A DNA stretch of 64,000 bases from the NCBI RefSeq assembly GCF_032461945.1, contig NZ_JAWCUD010000001.1, positions 124,001-188,000 of the forward strand, in the 5' to 3' direction. The translations under genes were made by a program, and so were the position numbers. The stretch's first letter is position 1. Each line of letters opens with the position of its first letter. Shown here in pieces: positions 8,397-17,164 of this stretch. The notes under the pieces were generated by a model, which was not told the DNA's origin, did not search any database, and worked only from the letters and a program-made list of their open reading frames with translations. The stretch comes from Paenibacillus_E violae. Its GTDB lineage: Bacteria > Bacillota > Bacilli > Paenibacillales > NBRC-103111.

Positions 8397-9491
8397 ATGG
8401 AGTTCATTAGACCAGACGATTATTTGCCTAATAAGAAGCGTCTCACCCATGTAAATGATTACGGAATCGGCCTCATCGGATGCGGCAGCATAGCGAATAC
8501 AGCCCATTTACCGGCATACCGCAAGTACGGTTTGCCCATAGCCGCATGCTGCGACGTAAACGAGGAAGCGGCACGCGCCACTGCGGAAAAGTTTGATATT
8601 CCATTTTGGACGACGGATGTGAATGAGCTACTCGAGAGGGACGATGTAGGTGTAATCGACCTGGCCATCCATCCTGAACCGCGACTGGAAGTGCTGAGGT
8701 TAATCGGCAAGGCGCCAAGGCCTGTATTGTGCCAAAAGCCTTTAGCCCTGGATCTGGCACAAGCTGAACGCCTGAACGAAGAGGCAACCAAGATGGGGAT
8801 TATTCTGGGAGTTAACCAGCAAGCTCGTTTTGCGCCAGCGCATAAAGCGTTGAAAACGGTGCTGGAGCAGGACCTGATCGGAGAAGTATACAGCATTCAC
8901 CACAACATGCGCTCGTTCCAGGATCAGGCCGGCTGGTGGTGGACGACAATGAAAAATTTCAACATTGTCGACCATGGTGTGCATTATGTGGACCTCTGCC
9001 GGTACTTCAATCCTCATCCGGAGGAATGGTCAAGGGTACACTGCACGACAGCCCAGTTAACGAAGCAAAACGCCATCGACCCGCTGATCTATTCGGCGAA
9101 TATCGAATTTGGTCCCAAAGGCGGCAGGAACCCGCTTATGGCGACACTGCATTTTAACAATATTGCCAAAGCAAGCCGCTCACACAGCAATACGTGGTGG
9201 ATCGACGGGACAGAAGGAAGCTTGTGGTGCACGCAAGATACCCTATATATGGCACTGAACAAACACAAAAATGTCGTTCACGAAATCAAGCTCAAAGGAA
9301 CATGGTTCCCGGATGCTTTCGCCGGTTCGATGATCGCGTTCATGACGGCATTGGAAGAAGGCAATCTCCCTCCGGTCACTGCAGAGGATAATATCCAAAC
9401 GGTAGCGTTGACAACCGCGATGGTAAACTCCAGCCAGGAAGCCTGTGTAGTGGAGAGAGAGGATTTGTTGAAAGGAAGCGTTGTGAGATGA
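8397..9491 (+). CDS. Gfo/Idh/MocA family NAD(P)-dependent sugar oxidoreductase
   Basis: A 364-residue cytoplasmic dehydrogenase. The Rossmann fold opens with GIGLIGCGSIANTAHLPAY (about 22-40). The family EKP motif appears as CQKPLA near residue 105, and the substrate domain holds VDHGVHYVDLCRYF near 200, with the histidine-containing segment used for catalysis in this family. Such enzymes oxidise or reduce a hydroxyl of a sugar, inositol or sugar acid. A 4-base overlap (ATGA) couples it to a TIM-barrel isomerase. The same oxidoreductase/TIM-barrel pair recurs at 47714-49744, indicating an ancestral two-gene cassette. The ATG at 8397 follows AAGAGGT with 6-base spacing and is the first gene of the second operon. 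Confidence 0.9.
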   Translation: MEFIRPDDYLPNKKRLTHVNDYGIGLIGCGSIANTAHLPAYRKYGLPIAACCDVNEEAARATAEKFDIPFWTTDVNELLERDDVGVIDLAIHPEPRLEVLRLIGKAPRPVLCQKPLALDLAQAERLNEEATKMGIILGVNQQARFAPAHKALKTVLEQDLIGEVYSIHHNMRSFQDQAGWWWTTMKNFNIVDHGVHYVDLCRYFNPHPEEWSRVHCTTAQLTKQNAIDPLIYSANIEFGPKGGRNPLMATLHFNNIAKASRSHSNTWWIDGTEGSLWCTQDTLYMALNKHKNVVHEIKLKGTWFPDAFAGSMIAFMTALEEGNLPPVTAEDNIQTVALTTAMVNSSQEACVVEREDLLKGSVVR

Positions 9492-10363
9492 ATCAACTCG
9501 GATTTATGAGCTATGTGTATATGGGCTGGAGCGCGGAAGCTATGGCTGAAGATGCACGGAATCAGGGCATGACCTATGTGCAAATTGATCCCAAACAAGC
9601 GATGCAGGTGATGGAAGACCAGCCATTCTCACTCACCCGCGCTGAGAAAATCCGCACCATTTTTGAAAGTAAGGGCATCTCGGTCATCGGCTTATCCGGT
9701 TATACGAATTTAATGAACCCTAATCTGCAAAAAAGGGAAGCGAAACTGGAGCAGCTGGAAAAGATGATCGACCTATGTTCAGTTTATGGGACTAGGTATA
9801 TAGCGACAGAGACGGGAAGTCTTCATCCGACTAACGCTTGGCGCGATTACGAAGGTAACCGTACCCCTGAAGTGTGGGAGCAGCTGCTGCAAATCATAGA
9901 TCGCTTGCGAAATCGAGCGGTGAAACAAGGTGCCGTTTTGCTAGCCGAAGGTTTTGTAAACAACGTGCTTGCCACTACGGAACAAGCCAAGGATATGATC
10001 GAGCGGCTGGGAACGGAAGGATTGGCGTTCATTATGGATCCTTTTAACTACCTGAAGCAAGAGGATTTGAACAGACAACCCGAGGCGATGGCGAAAATGT
10101 TTGACCATATCGGCGAGTTTTGTCCTATCGCGCATGCCAAAGATACACTTTACGCTGCCGAAGGATTCACAACACCTCGAGTCGGGGCGGGGCAAGCGGA
10201 TTGGAACGTCTACGCGGAGCTTCTTGCTCGCCGGATGCCGGAAGTTCCCTTGATTCTGGAACATGCGAAGCCGGAAGAAGTGGCTGATTGCCTGACCATT
10301 ATCCGCCAATCATTTGCGAATGTTGAGGCGAGCTGGGGAGTGACGAACACCGGTGACGCATAA
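9488..10363 (+). CDS. Sugar phosphate isomerase/epimerase family TIM-barrel protein
   Basis: A 291-residue protein of the xylose-isomerase-like / AP-endonuclease 2 TIM-barrel superfamily. Expected metal ligands are visible at strand ends: E in LLAEGFVNNV (about 155), D in FIMDPFNY (about 184), H in IAHAKD (about 216) and E in LILEHAK (about 257). Such proteins isomerise, epimerise or dehydrate keto-sugars or inosose-like compounds with a divalent metal. It overlaps the oxidoreductase by 4 bases, so the two products probably act in consecutive steps on one sugar. It is paralogous to the protein at 48842 (shared SGYTN, VNNV and IAHAKD segments). Confidence 0.85.
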   Translation: MNQLGFMSYVYMGWSAEAMAEDARNQGMTYVQIDPKQAMQVMEDQPFSLTRAEKIRTIFESKGISVIGLSGYTNLMNPNLQKREAKLEQLEKMIDLCSVYGTRYIATETGSLHPTNAWRDYEGNRTPEVWEQLLQIIDRLRNRAVKQGAVLLAEGFVNNVLATTEQAKDMIERLGTEGLAFIMDPFNYLKQEDLNRQPEAMAKMFDHIGEFCPIAHAKDTLYAAEGFTTPRVGAGQADWNVYAELLARRMPEVPLILEHAKPEEVADCLTIIRQSFANVEASWGVTNTGDA

Positions 10364-12005
10364 ACCGAAATTAGGTATTCAGGGGCCGGTCGTAGCGTGG
10401 CAGGACCCATGGGCGGGAGAGGCTTCCGATCTCATCATGCGGACGGGTACAGGGAGCGTTTGCCCTTCACAGGATCCGAGACCGGAACCAGGTGCTTTTG
10501 TAAGCTGCTTGCGTGAATTGGGAACGGATTTCTACGTGCATCATGTGCTGCCAGGCACGGAACATTGGGATGTGGTTGCGGATGTTACCGCAGCGGGGAT
10601 GGATATCTGCCTTGGAAACGAATATGGCAACATTAACGGACCTTGGGTGGAAGGAACGAATCGGTATGATATTCCCGATCAGGCGATTGTCGAAGCCTCC
10701 ACCTCGGGACGATGTTTGGGACTGCTGTATGATGAGCCGGAGCATTTACAAATAAACGTCCAACAGTACCGCAAGGATGGATGGTTTCCGCATTGGGGCA
10801 GCACGGAAGGCTTGAGCTTGGCAGAAGCTCGGAGCAAAGTCGAACAATCCGTGAGATCCCGAACGGAACATGTGAGCCGCATTGTGGAGCAAGCGGGTTT
10901 AGCGAGTACGTCAGTACCTTTGATTGCGGAGCATGTGTTTCCTACCATGTTTCATACATTTGCCAGAGCGGGGATGGATCTTTGCCCGAAAATCATGAAG
11001 GAATCGTTCCAGTCGCTTCAGCTGTCCACAGCTTTGGGGGCAGCGAAGCAATATGGGCGGGCATTGTGGATTTGTGCGGATCTGTGGGGACCTGATACAG
11101 GCCGATGGTTTACACGGTTCCCTGGATTTCCGGGACATTCTCCGCAGGAGTTTGAGTCGGCTTTGAAAATGGGATATTTCATGGGGCCCACCCATTTATT
11201 CGTAGAAAATATCGACGTATTGCTTAGACATAAGCCTGAGGGCTTCAGGAAGACGGAATTCGGCGAGGTTTGGTTGGAATTCGTTCGGAAATTTATTCCC
11301 GAACACCCCCTGACTTGGCATCACTCCCAAGCTGAGGCCGATATCGCAGTCATTCATTCGGATGATAGTAACTATGGTCAAAATGAACGGCTTTTCGGCA
11401 ATCGCACAAGTCAGAAGCCAGATATCACACAAAGCCAAAGCGTGTTTCACATCTGGCATCTCCTTAGCCGAGGAACCATACCCGCCCATGGCAGCTGCCT
11501 GCATATTCCAGGGTACGACTTCCCGAGGCATCAGTTAAAGCAGGACGTTCCACTTGATCAATTCCCTCTGGAGCAAGGATATGCTGGAGGAACAGGCAGA
11601 CGGGTGCATCCTTTATTTTATCCGATGTCCAATGTTCTGGCGTTTGATGAGTACGTTACTGCCGACCAATTAGGTCAACCCAAGTTGATTATCGTTGGTG
11701 GCACTACACTGAACACAAACACGTTTTCAATGCTTACGAAAAAGGCGGAAGACGGCGCCGTAGTCGTCATCGCAGATTGGCTCCTCCCTCCGGATTGCCC
11801 GGAACACCGAAAGAAAAGCGGGAGAGCGGGCTTCGGAGGCTGGATTGTCACAAACGATTTTATGGCAAGTGAAGTGAAAGAGGCTGTGGAGCCTTTTATA
11901 GGAGAAAACAAGATTTGGACACAACGATTTGGATCGACAGAAGTACGCATGTATCCGCAAGATGAAGAAGGCTTTACGTTAGATTATGAAATCGTGAGGG
12001 TATGA
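10353..12005 (+). CDS. Uncharacterised 550-residue cytoplasmic protein, possible TIM-barrel hydrolase
   Basis: I do not recognise the family. There is no signal peptide or membrane segment. The first 340 residues look like an alternating alpha/beta barrel, with acidic strand-end motifs such as CLGNEYG (near 90), LLYDEPEH (near 130), ICADLWGPDTGRWF (near 245) and HLFVENID (near 287). The last 180 residues contain an alpha/beta segment (LIIVGGTTLNTNTF, then VVVIADWLLPP) resembling the glutamine-amidotransferase-like domain that follows the barrel in GH42-type beta-galactosidases. A divergent glycosidase is my best guess. It starts at a GTG overlapping the isomerase stop by 11 bases, with GGGGAG upstream, so it is translated with the oxidoreductase/isomerase pair. 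Confidence 0.75.
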   Translation: MTHKPKLGIQGPVVAWQDPWAGEASDLIMRTGTGSVCPSQDPRPEPGAFVSCLRELGTDFYVHHVLPGTEHWDVVADVTAAGMDICLGNEYGNINGPWVEGTNRYDIPDQAIVEASTSGRCLGLLYDEPEHLQINVQQYRKDGWFPHWGSTEGLSLAEARSKVEQSVRSRTEHVSRIVEQAGLASTSVPLIAEHVFPTMFHTFARAGMDLCPKIMKESFQSLQLSTALGAAKQYGRALWICADLWGPDTGRWFTRFPGFPGHSPQEFESALKMGYFMGPTHLFVENIDVLLRHKPEGFRKTEFGEVWLEFVRKFIPEHPLTWHHSQAEADIAVIHSDDSNYGQNERLFGNRTSQKPDITQSQSVFHIWHLLSRGTIPAHGSCLHIPGYDFPRHQLKQDVPLDQFPLEQGYAGGTGRRVHPLFYPMSNVLAFDEYVTADQLGQPKLIIVGGTTLNTNTFSMLTKKAEDGAVVVIADWLLPPDCPEHRKKSGRAGFGGWIVTNDFMASEVKEAVEPFIGENKIWTQRFGSTEVRMYPQDEEGFTLDYEIVRV

Positions 12006-12028
12006 CGAGAAGTAAGGTGGAGATGTGA

Positions 12029-15000
12029 TTGGAGCCAACCAAACGTTTGGATCAGTTCGCGGAAATTGCGTTTCGTGAACATCCCGGAAATAAAGATGAA
12101 CTGCGGGACATTCCGCCTATAACTGTTGATAAAAAATATTTCGCACCGGGCACGGATAAAGCGAAGCGCGTGCCAGAGCTTACATTCGAAGCTCAAATGG
12201 AAAGATTTCATGAAGAGTTGGATCAGCTTCGCGAGAAGTACAGACCCTATATGAGAAATGTAGTACCGGCTCCTTCGATGACAAGGGATCGGCAAGTATG
12301 CAGTCAATTCCAATTTCGCTATCAAACGCCTGAAGATGTGAGTTTTACTCGCGTACTGGATGGTGCAGGGGATTGGGAAGCGGTGACGATCCCTGATTTC
12401 CGCGGACCCAGCGGGGAAGAAGGCAAATGGACGGGATTTTATCGCAGCGAGTTCGCCTATCCCGGCATTCCAGTAGGAAAACGAGTATATCTCGTGTTCA
12501 AAGGTGTTGATTATAAAACGACGGTATACCTCAATCACAAATGCATTGGCAGTCATGAGGGGTTTTTCGCACCGTTCGAATTTGATGTGACCGACTTTTT
12601 GCAAGAAAACAATACGCTCGTCGTTGAGGTTCAGACGGACATTCCCATGATGGGTGTCGGGGGAACGAAGCTGGATGGCGATAAAATATACGCAGCGACG
12701 GGGCCAGGATGGGACGATCCGTACAACGGTTGGAGCCACTGTCCACCGGGAGCGGGGATTTACAATAAAGTGTATCTGGAACAGCGGTCAGAACTGTTTA
12801 TCCAGGATGTCTTCGTAAGACCGGATATTGACACCGGCTCTGTGGAAGTCTGGATTGATGCGGTGAATACCACAACGCGCGTCATGGAGAATTTTGAGTT
12901 GGAACTGGCAATTATGCCTCAGAATTTTGAGGGTGAAGGAATAGAACCAATCTCATTTACAGTGGCCTATGCGGGGCCAGGCATTAATTATTTCCGTTAT
13001 AAAGTAGAGTTTCCAGCATTTAAAATGTGGGAACCGGAATCACCGTTGCTATATGCGGTGCGTATTGAAGTGAAAAATGACAGGGATTGCGTAGATAGCC
13101 GGGATCGCACTTTCGGTATGCGGAAATTTCATATGGATGAACAGCAGGTTCCGAAAGGTACGCTTTATTTGAACAATCAACCGATCGTACTAAGAGGCGC
13201 CAATGAAATGGGGCATCTGCAGCAGTGTGTGATGAACAACGATTTTGACCAATTAATGGATGATATTTTGATTGCCAAATTGGCGAATTTGAATTTTTAC
13301 CGAATTACACAACGTCCTGTACAGGAAGAAATCTATGACTATTTCGATATGCTCGGCATGATGCATCAATGCGATTTGCCCACATTCGGCTTTATTCGTC
13401 GAAATCAATTCGTTGAAGGCGTGAAGCAAGCTGCGGAAATGGAAAGGCTGATTCGCAGCCATCCGTCCTCCATTATGGTATCGCTGATCAACGAACCTTC
13501 TCGGACTGAGAAAAGACGCAAGGGTCACCGATATTTGCACAGAAATGAGCTGGAAGCTTTTTTCGTAGCCTCCAGGCAAGCCATATTTGTTGAGAATCCG
13601 GATCGTGTTGTTAAAAACGTGGAGGGGGACTACAACCCGCCTACCCGAGAAGGGCTGCCCGATTTTCATTGCTATAATTTGTGGTATACGAACAACGTCA
13701 TTCCAGTAGGGAAAATGTACAAAGGGTACCTTCCAACGATTCGAGAAGGCTGGAAAGCGGGATGCGGCGAGTATGGGACCGAAGGGCTGGATCATGCGGA
13801 GCTTATGCTAAGCCGTTACCCCAAGGAATGGCTCCCGACATTGGAGCAAGATCGTTGGCTGCCGAATAGCATCCATGGTGCACAAACCTACAATCTTCAC
13901 GGAGATTGGTATGCGGAACAAACCAATATGCACGATTGGATTCAGGCCAGTCAGAAGCATCAAAGTTTAGCGACGAAGCTGATGACGGATGCATGGCGCA
14001 GAAGAGCGGATCGGGTTGTGTCCACCGCCATCCATCTGCTGATTGACGCTTGGCCGGCAGGTTGGATGAAAGCTCTTGTAGGTGTCGATCGAAAACCAAA
14101 ACCAGCGTATTTCACTTATAAGGACTGCTTGGAGCCTGTTCGCGTTAATTTGCGAAGCGACCGCTGGAAGGTGTATGAAAGCGAGACATTGGAAATAGAA
14201 GCATGGCTTTTGAACGATACAGCGAAGGAATACGGGAAGTGCCGGATTGTTGCAACACTGCGTGATGATTCAAGAGACTACGCACATTACGAAATAGCTA
14301 GTTTACTACCGATAGCTTCATCGCAGTATGCAGGTTCGATTCGATTCTCCGTGCCTTCCGTCCAAGAAAGACAGCAATTATACGTGGATGCGGAATTGAT
14401 AGATGAAGACGGCCATGTATTAAACACAGAACGGTTTACTTTTGAGGCATTTGCAAAGATGAGAAGCCAGACCCCTCAGAAGGTCGCTTATCTCGACGCA
14501 GCGTCCGAATTGCTCGGTTCGCTGCTGAATGTTAGCGGAGAGCGTTATTCCGAAGAGGTGCATGACGATTGTACGCTTGTTGTCTCATCTCCGGAATCAT
14601 TCAACAGCCAACGGACCGCCATCCTTGCGAAAGTTCGTAAAGGCGCAACAGCCGTATGTATTCTAAAGCACGCTGATAACGGTACATGGGACTTAGATGA
14701 TACACAAATTCAAACGGTGAAATTACGAGAAGTGTATACGCTTTCCATGCAAGTGGATGGTCTCAAAATGGCTAACGTAAAACCAGACGATTACTCTTAT
14801 TTTTACAATTTGACGACAGACCGGCTGGATGGCATGACCAATAGCCATTTGATCGGCGAGGGTATCGAACCTATTGTTTTTGCTTACCAGGCGCATTCGG
14901 AGACACCGGGTAAGCGGAAGCTGCCTGTCGTAGGATTGAAACGTTTAGGCAAAGGGCTTCTGTTCTTCGTTTGCCTGCCATTAGCGGGCAGAGTCGGCTT

Positions 15001-15109
15001 TAATCCAACACTAGACCGCCTGCTGGTGACTTTGATGAGTGAGAAAGGAGTGAGCCCCGAGTGTTGTACACCATTGTTAGCCACAATCAGAAGCGACGAG
15101 CCGAGATAG
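12029..15109 (+). CDS. Glycoside hydrolase family 2 protein
   Basis: A 1026-residue cytoplasmic enzyme. An N-terminal extension of about 100 residues is followed by the GH2 jelly-roll (WTGFYRSEFAYPGIPVGKR near 133; VYLVFKGVDYKTTVYLNHK near 153), an immunoglobulin-like domain and the TIM barrel. The acid/base is E489 in SLINEPS and the nucleophile candidate E581 in CGEYGTEG. The last 300 residues are extra beta and alpha/beta domains. Linkage specificity cannot be read from sequence; GH2 covers beta-galactosidases, glucuronidases, arabinopyranosidases and galacturonidases. The start is a TTG with AAGGTGGAG six bases upstream; an ATG just before it runs straight into a stop. It overlaps the next gene by 49 bases. 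Confidence 0.88.
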   Translation: MEPTKRLDQFAEIAFREHPGNKDELRDIPPITVDKKYFAPGTDKAKRVPELTFEAQMERFHEELDQLREKYRPYMRNVVPAPSMTRDRQVCSQFQFRYQTPEDVSFTRVLDGAGDWEAVTIPDFRGPSGEEGKWTGFYRSEFAYPGIPVGKRVYLVFKGVDYKTTVYLNHKCIGSHEGFFAPFEFDVTDFLQENNTLVVEVQTDIPMMGVGGTKLDGDKIYAATGPGWDDPYNGWSHCPPGAGIYNKVYLEQRSELFIQDVFVRPDIDTGSVEVWIDAVNTTTRVMENFELELAIMPQNFEGEGIEPISFTVAYAGPGINYFRYKVEFPAFKMWEPESPLLYAVRIEVKNDRDCVDSRDRTFGMRKFHMDEQQVPKGTLYLNNQPIVLRGANEMGHLQQCVMNNDFDQLMDDILIAKLANLNFYRITQRPVQEEIYDYFDMLGMMHQCDLPTFGFIRRNQFVEGVKQAAEMERLIRSHPSSIMVSLINEPSRTEKRRKGHRYLHRNELEAFFVASRQAIFVENPDRVVKNVEGDYNPPTREGLPDFHCYNLWYTNNVIPVGKMYKGYLPTIREGWKAGCGEYGTEGLDHAELMLSRYPKEWLPTLEQDRWLPNSIHGAQTYNLHGDWYAEQTNMHDWIQASQKHQSLATKLMTDAWRRRADRVVSTAIHLLIDAWPAGWMKALVGVDRKPKPAYFTYKDCLEPVRVNLRSDRWKVYESETLEIEAWLLNDTAKEYGKCRIVATLRDDSRDYAHYEIASLLPIASSQYAGSIRFSVPSVQERQQLYVDAELIDEDGHVLNTERFTFEAFAKMRSQTPQKVAYLDAASELLGSLLNVSGERYSEEVHDDCTLVVSSPESFNSQRTAILAKVRKGATAVCILKHADNGTWDLDDTQIQTVKLREVYTLSMQVDGLKMANVKPDDYSYFYNLTTDRLDGMTNSHLIGEGIEPIVFAYQAHSETPGKRKLPVVGLKRLGKGLLFFVCLPLAGRVGFNPTLDRLLVTLMSEKGVSPECCTPLLATIRSDEPR

Positions 15110-17139
15110 CAGTCATGCAAGAAGGTTTACAGCTCATGCTTAGATTAGAGGGCGAGCCCTCTCCTTTTTTCACAGGGCGATTGAATGACATGCTAAGTTA
15201 TTCCACAGGAAGACCGTGGCGAATGGATACACCTGGGCTGAGGGAAGTGCAAGTCAGTGACGAAATTGGCCTGGTTCGGATCAGTGGTTTCTTAGAAGCC
15301 TTGTACGTCACGTTGAGTCTGACGTTTGACGAGCAGGACCTCCTGCGGATGCAAGTGAGTTGGGAGAATCGGAGCGATTACTTCGTTCGTGAAGCAGCTG
15401 TGGGTATCCTGTTTGCGCTTCCGAAACGAAGCCAAGAAAAAGTGACGATTCCCCACATGATTTACAATAACAATCCTTCTTCTGATCCGAATCGGATCGT
15501 GCCACGGCTTGGCATGGAGCCAGGCCGTGGCTTCATATGCGAAGAGCACAGACTGCCCATTCCCTGCGTGAATGTGGAATGGGAGGAAGAGGAGACGCGA
15601 TTTCTCTCCTTGTTTTCTATCCCGGACTTTGTGGAGACGGAAGACGGAGTTGTTCATTACGGCTCGCTGGGAGCCATCCAAGAGGAGAGTCGCATCACGG
15701 CCGTTGCGCTAAGCGGCGTTCTGATGTTTAACGGGGAGAAAGACACTTATTTTATCGCTAAAAATACTACGCAATCTTATTCCGATGGATATATGGATTT
15801 CGAGCAAGGCCGCACATCAATCAAAATGTATGCGCTGGATTGGGGTGTTGCAGACCGCCCAGGCCATGCCTTTCGTGAAATTGTTCGAAAAAGCGAAAAG
15901 CTTTTCGCACCGGTGGGGAAGAACCCGCTGTCTCTGGATGAGATGATCCGGCTTAAGACCAATGCGATGGATGATCGGTATCGAAGCGGGGAGCGGGATG
16001 CCGCAGGCTATATCAAGTTTACCGATTCGAATCAGAACGGGACCGCCCCCAAGCATCCGCTGCATTACATGTACGGTTGGACGGGGCAGTGTTTGAAGCT
16101 GGCCTGGTGCGATGCCAAATTAGGCATTGAGAACGGGCAGGAAGAACGAGTTCTGAACTGCAGGCGAGTTGTTGATTTTTATGTGTCGCAGAGCCGTACT
16201 GACGTCCCGGGTGTGAGACATAGTTTGTACCGGCTTAATGAAGGAGTTTGGGATGACTTTTACTGGAACAAGCAGCCCGTCGTCTCAAGCCGGGCTTACG
16301 GTGAAACGATCGCTGATCTGGCGGAAATTACCTTGCTCTTTCGGGAAAACGGTCTGGAAGTCCCGTTAAGCTGGATCGAGGCGCTGCGCGAGTCCGCAGA
16401 TTTCTTGTTGGGCGGCGCGCTATTAACGGGCATCTACCCTTCCGCATGGCGAATGGACGGCACGCCGGCAGATGACCTGATAACAGCTGCGGGCATCCCC
16501 TGCTTGATCGCTCTCGTGAAAACCTATTGGATCACTCAGGAGAGCAACTATTTGGAATTCGCAGAGAGAATGATGCAGCGTTATTACGAACTGCATGTCG
16601 AGACGTTCGAACGGCCATTTGCCCGTTCCACGCTGGATGCAAAGTGTGAGGACAAAGAAGCGGGGATGTACTTTTTCCTAGCTGCATACGAACTGTTTCT
16701 TTTGACCAGGGATAAACGGTATCAGGAATGGGCCGAAATCGCTGCGGATTGGCTTTTAACTTTTGTATATGTGTGGAACCCAGCGTACAACCAAGGCTCA
16801 GCATTCCGGAACACGGATTTTAGCGCTGTGGGATGGCCTGGTGTCAGTGTGCAAAACCACCATTTGGATGTATTTTTTCCAACGTATGAGTTCTGGAAAT
16901 TTGGACGCTTAACCGGTAAAGAGCAATATGAACGGTGGGGACGAGTGTCGCTGGAGGCAATGGGACAGGGCATTTGTACGAAACCGGGCGAATGGGGATT
17001 TACCGTTGCCGGGGAGCAAGGAGAAGGCTTTTTCCAAACGTATTGGAATCACCGGGGACACAGCAATAAATGGAACCCTTCATGGGTTATCGCGCTAGTT
17101 TTACATAACGCTTTGCGTTTCAGGGATACACAGGGTTGA
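15061..17139 (+). CDS. Uncharacterised 692-residue protein, likely (alpha/alpha) barrel enzyme
   Basis: The family is not recognised. There is no signal peptide. The first 270 residues appear as beta-sandwich strands (LYVTLSLTFDEQDLLRMQVS; FLSLFSIPDFVETEDG). The rest is helical, with tryptophan- and aromatic-rich helix ends such as HYMYGWTGQCLKLAW, DDFYWNKQPVVSSRAYGE, MYFFLAAYELFLL and FFQTYWNHRGHSNKWNPSW. This is the layout of six-hairpin glycosidases and lyases (GH88/105/127-like). Acidic residues in GVWDDFYW and CEDKEAG are candidates for the active site. The GTG start lies inside the GH2 gene, with AAAGGAG ten bases upstream. Position between two GH2 genes argues for carbohydrate turnover. 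Confidence 0.78.
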   Translation: MLYTIVSHNQKRRAEIAVMQEGLQLMLRLEGEPSPFFTGRLNDMLSYSTGRPWRMDTPGLREVQVSDEIGLVRISGFLEALYVTLSLTFDEQDLLRMQVSWENRSDYFVREAAVGILFALPKRSQEKVTIPHMIYNNNPSSDPNRIVPRLGMEPGRGFICEEHRLPIPCVNVEWEEEETRFLSLFSIPDFVETEDGVVHYGSLGAIQEESRITAVALSGVLMFNGEKDTYFIAKNTTQSYSDGYMDFEQGRTSIKMYALDWGVADRPGHAFREIVRKSEKLFAPVGKNPLSLDEMIRLKTNAMDDRYRSGERDAAGYIKFTDSNQNGTAPKHPLHYMYGWTGQCLKLAWCDAKLGIENGQEERVLNCRRVVDFYVSQSRTDVPGVRHSLYRLNEGVWDDFYWNKQPVVSSRAYGETIADLAEITLLFRENGLEVPLSWIEALRESADFLLGGALLTGIYPSAWRMDGTPADDLITAAGIPCLIALVKTYWITQESNYLEFAERMMQRYYELHVETFERPFARSTLDAKCEDKEAGMYFFLAAYELFLLTRDKRYQEWAEIAADWLLTFVYVWNPAYNQGSAFRNTDFSAVGWPGVSVQNHHLDVFFPTYEFWKFGRLTGKEQYERWGRVSLEAMGQGICTKPGEWGFTVAGEQGEGFFQTYWNHRGHSNKWNPSWVIALVLHNALRFRDTQG

Positions 17140-17164
17140 CGGTGAAAGATAGGAGGGCATTTCG

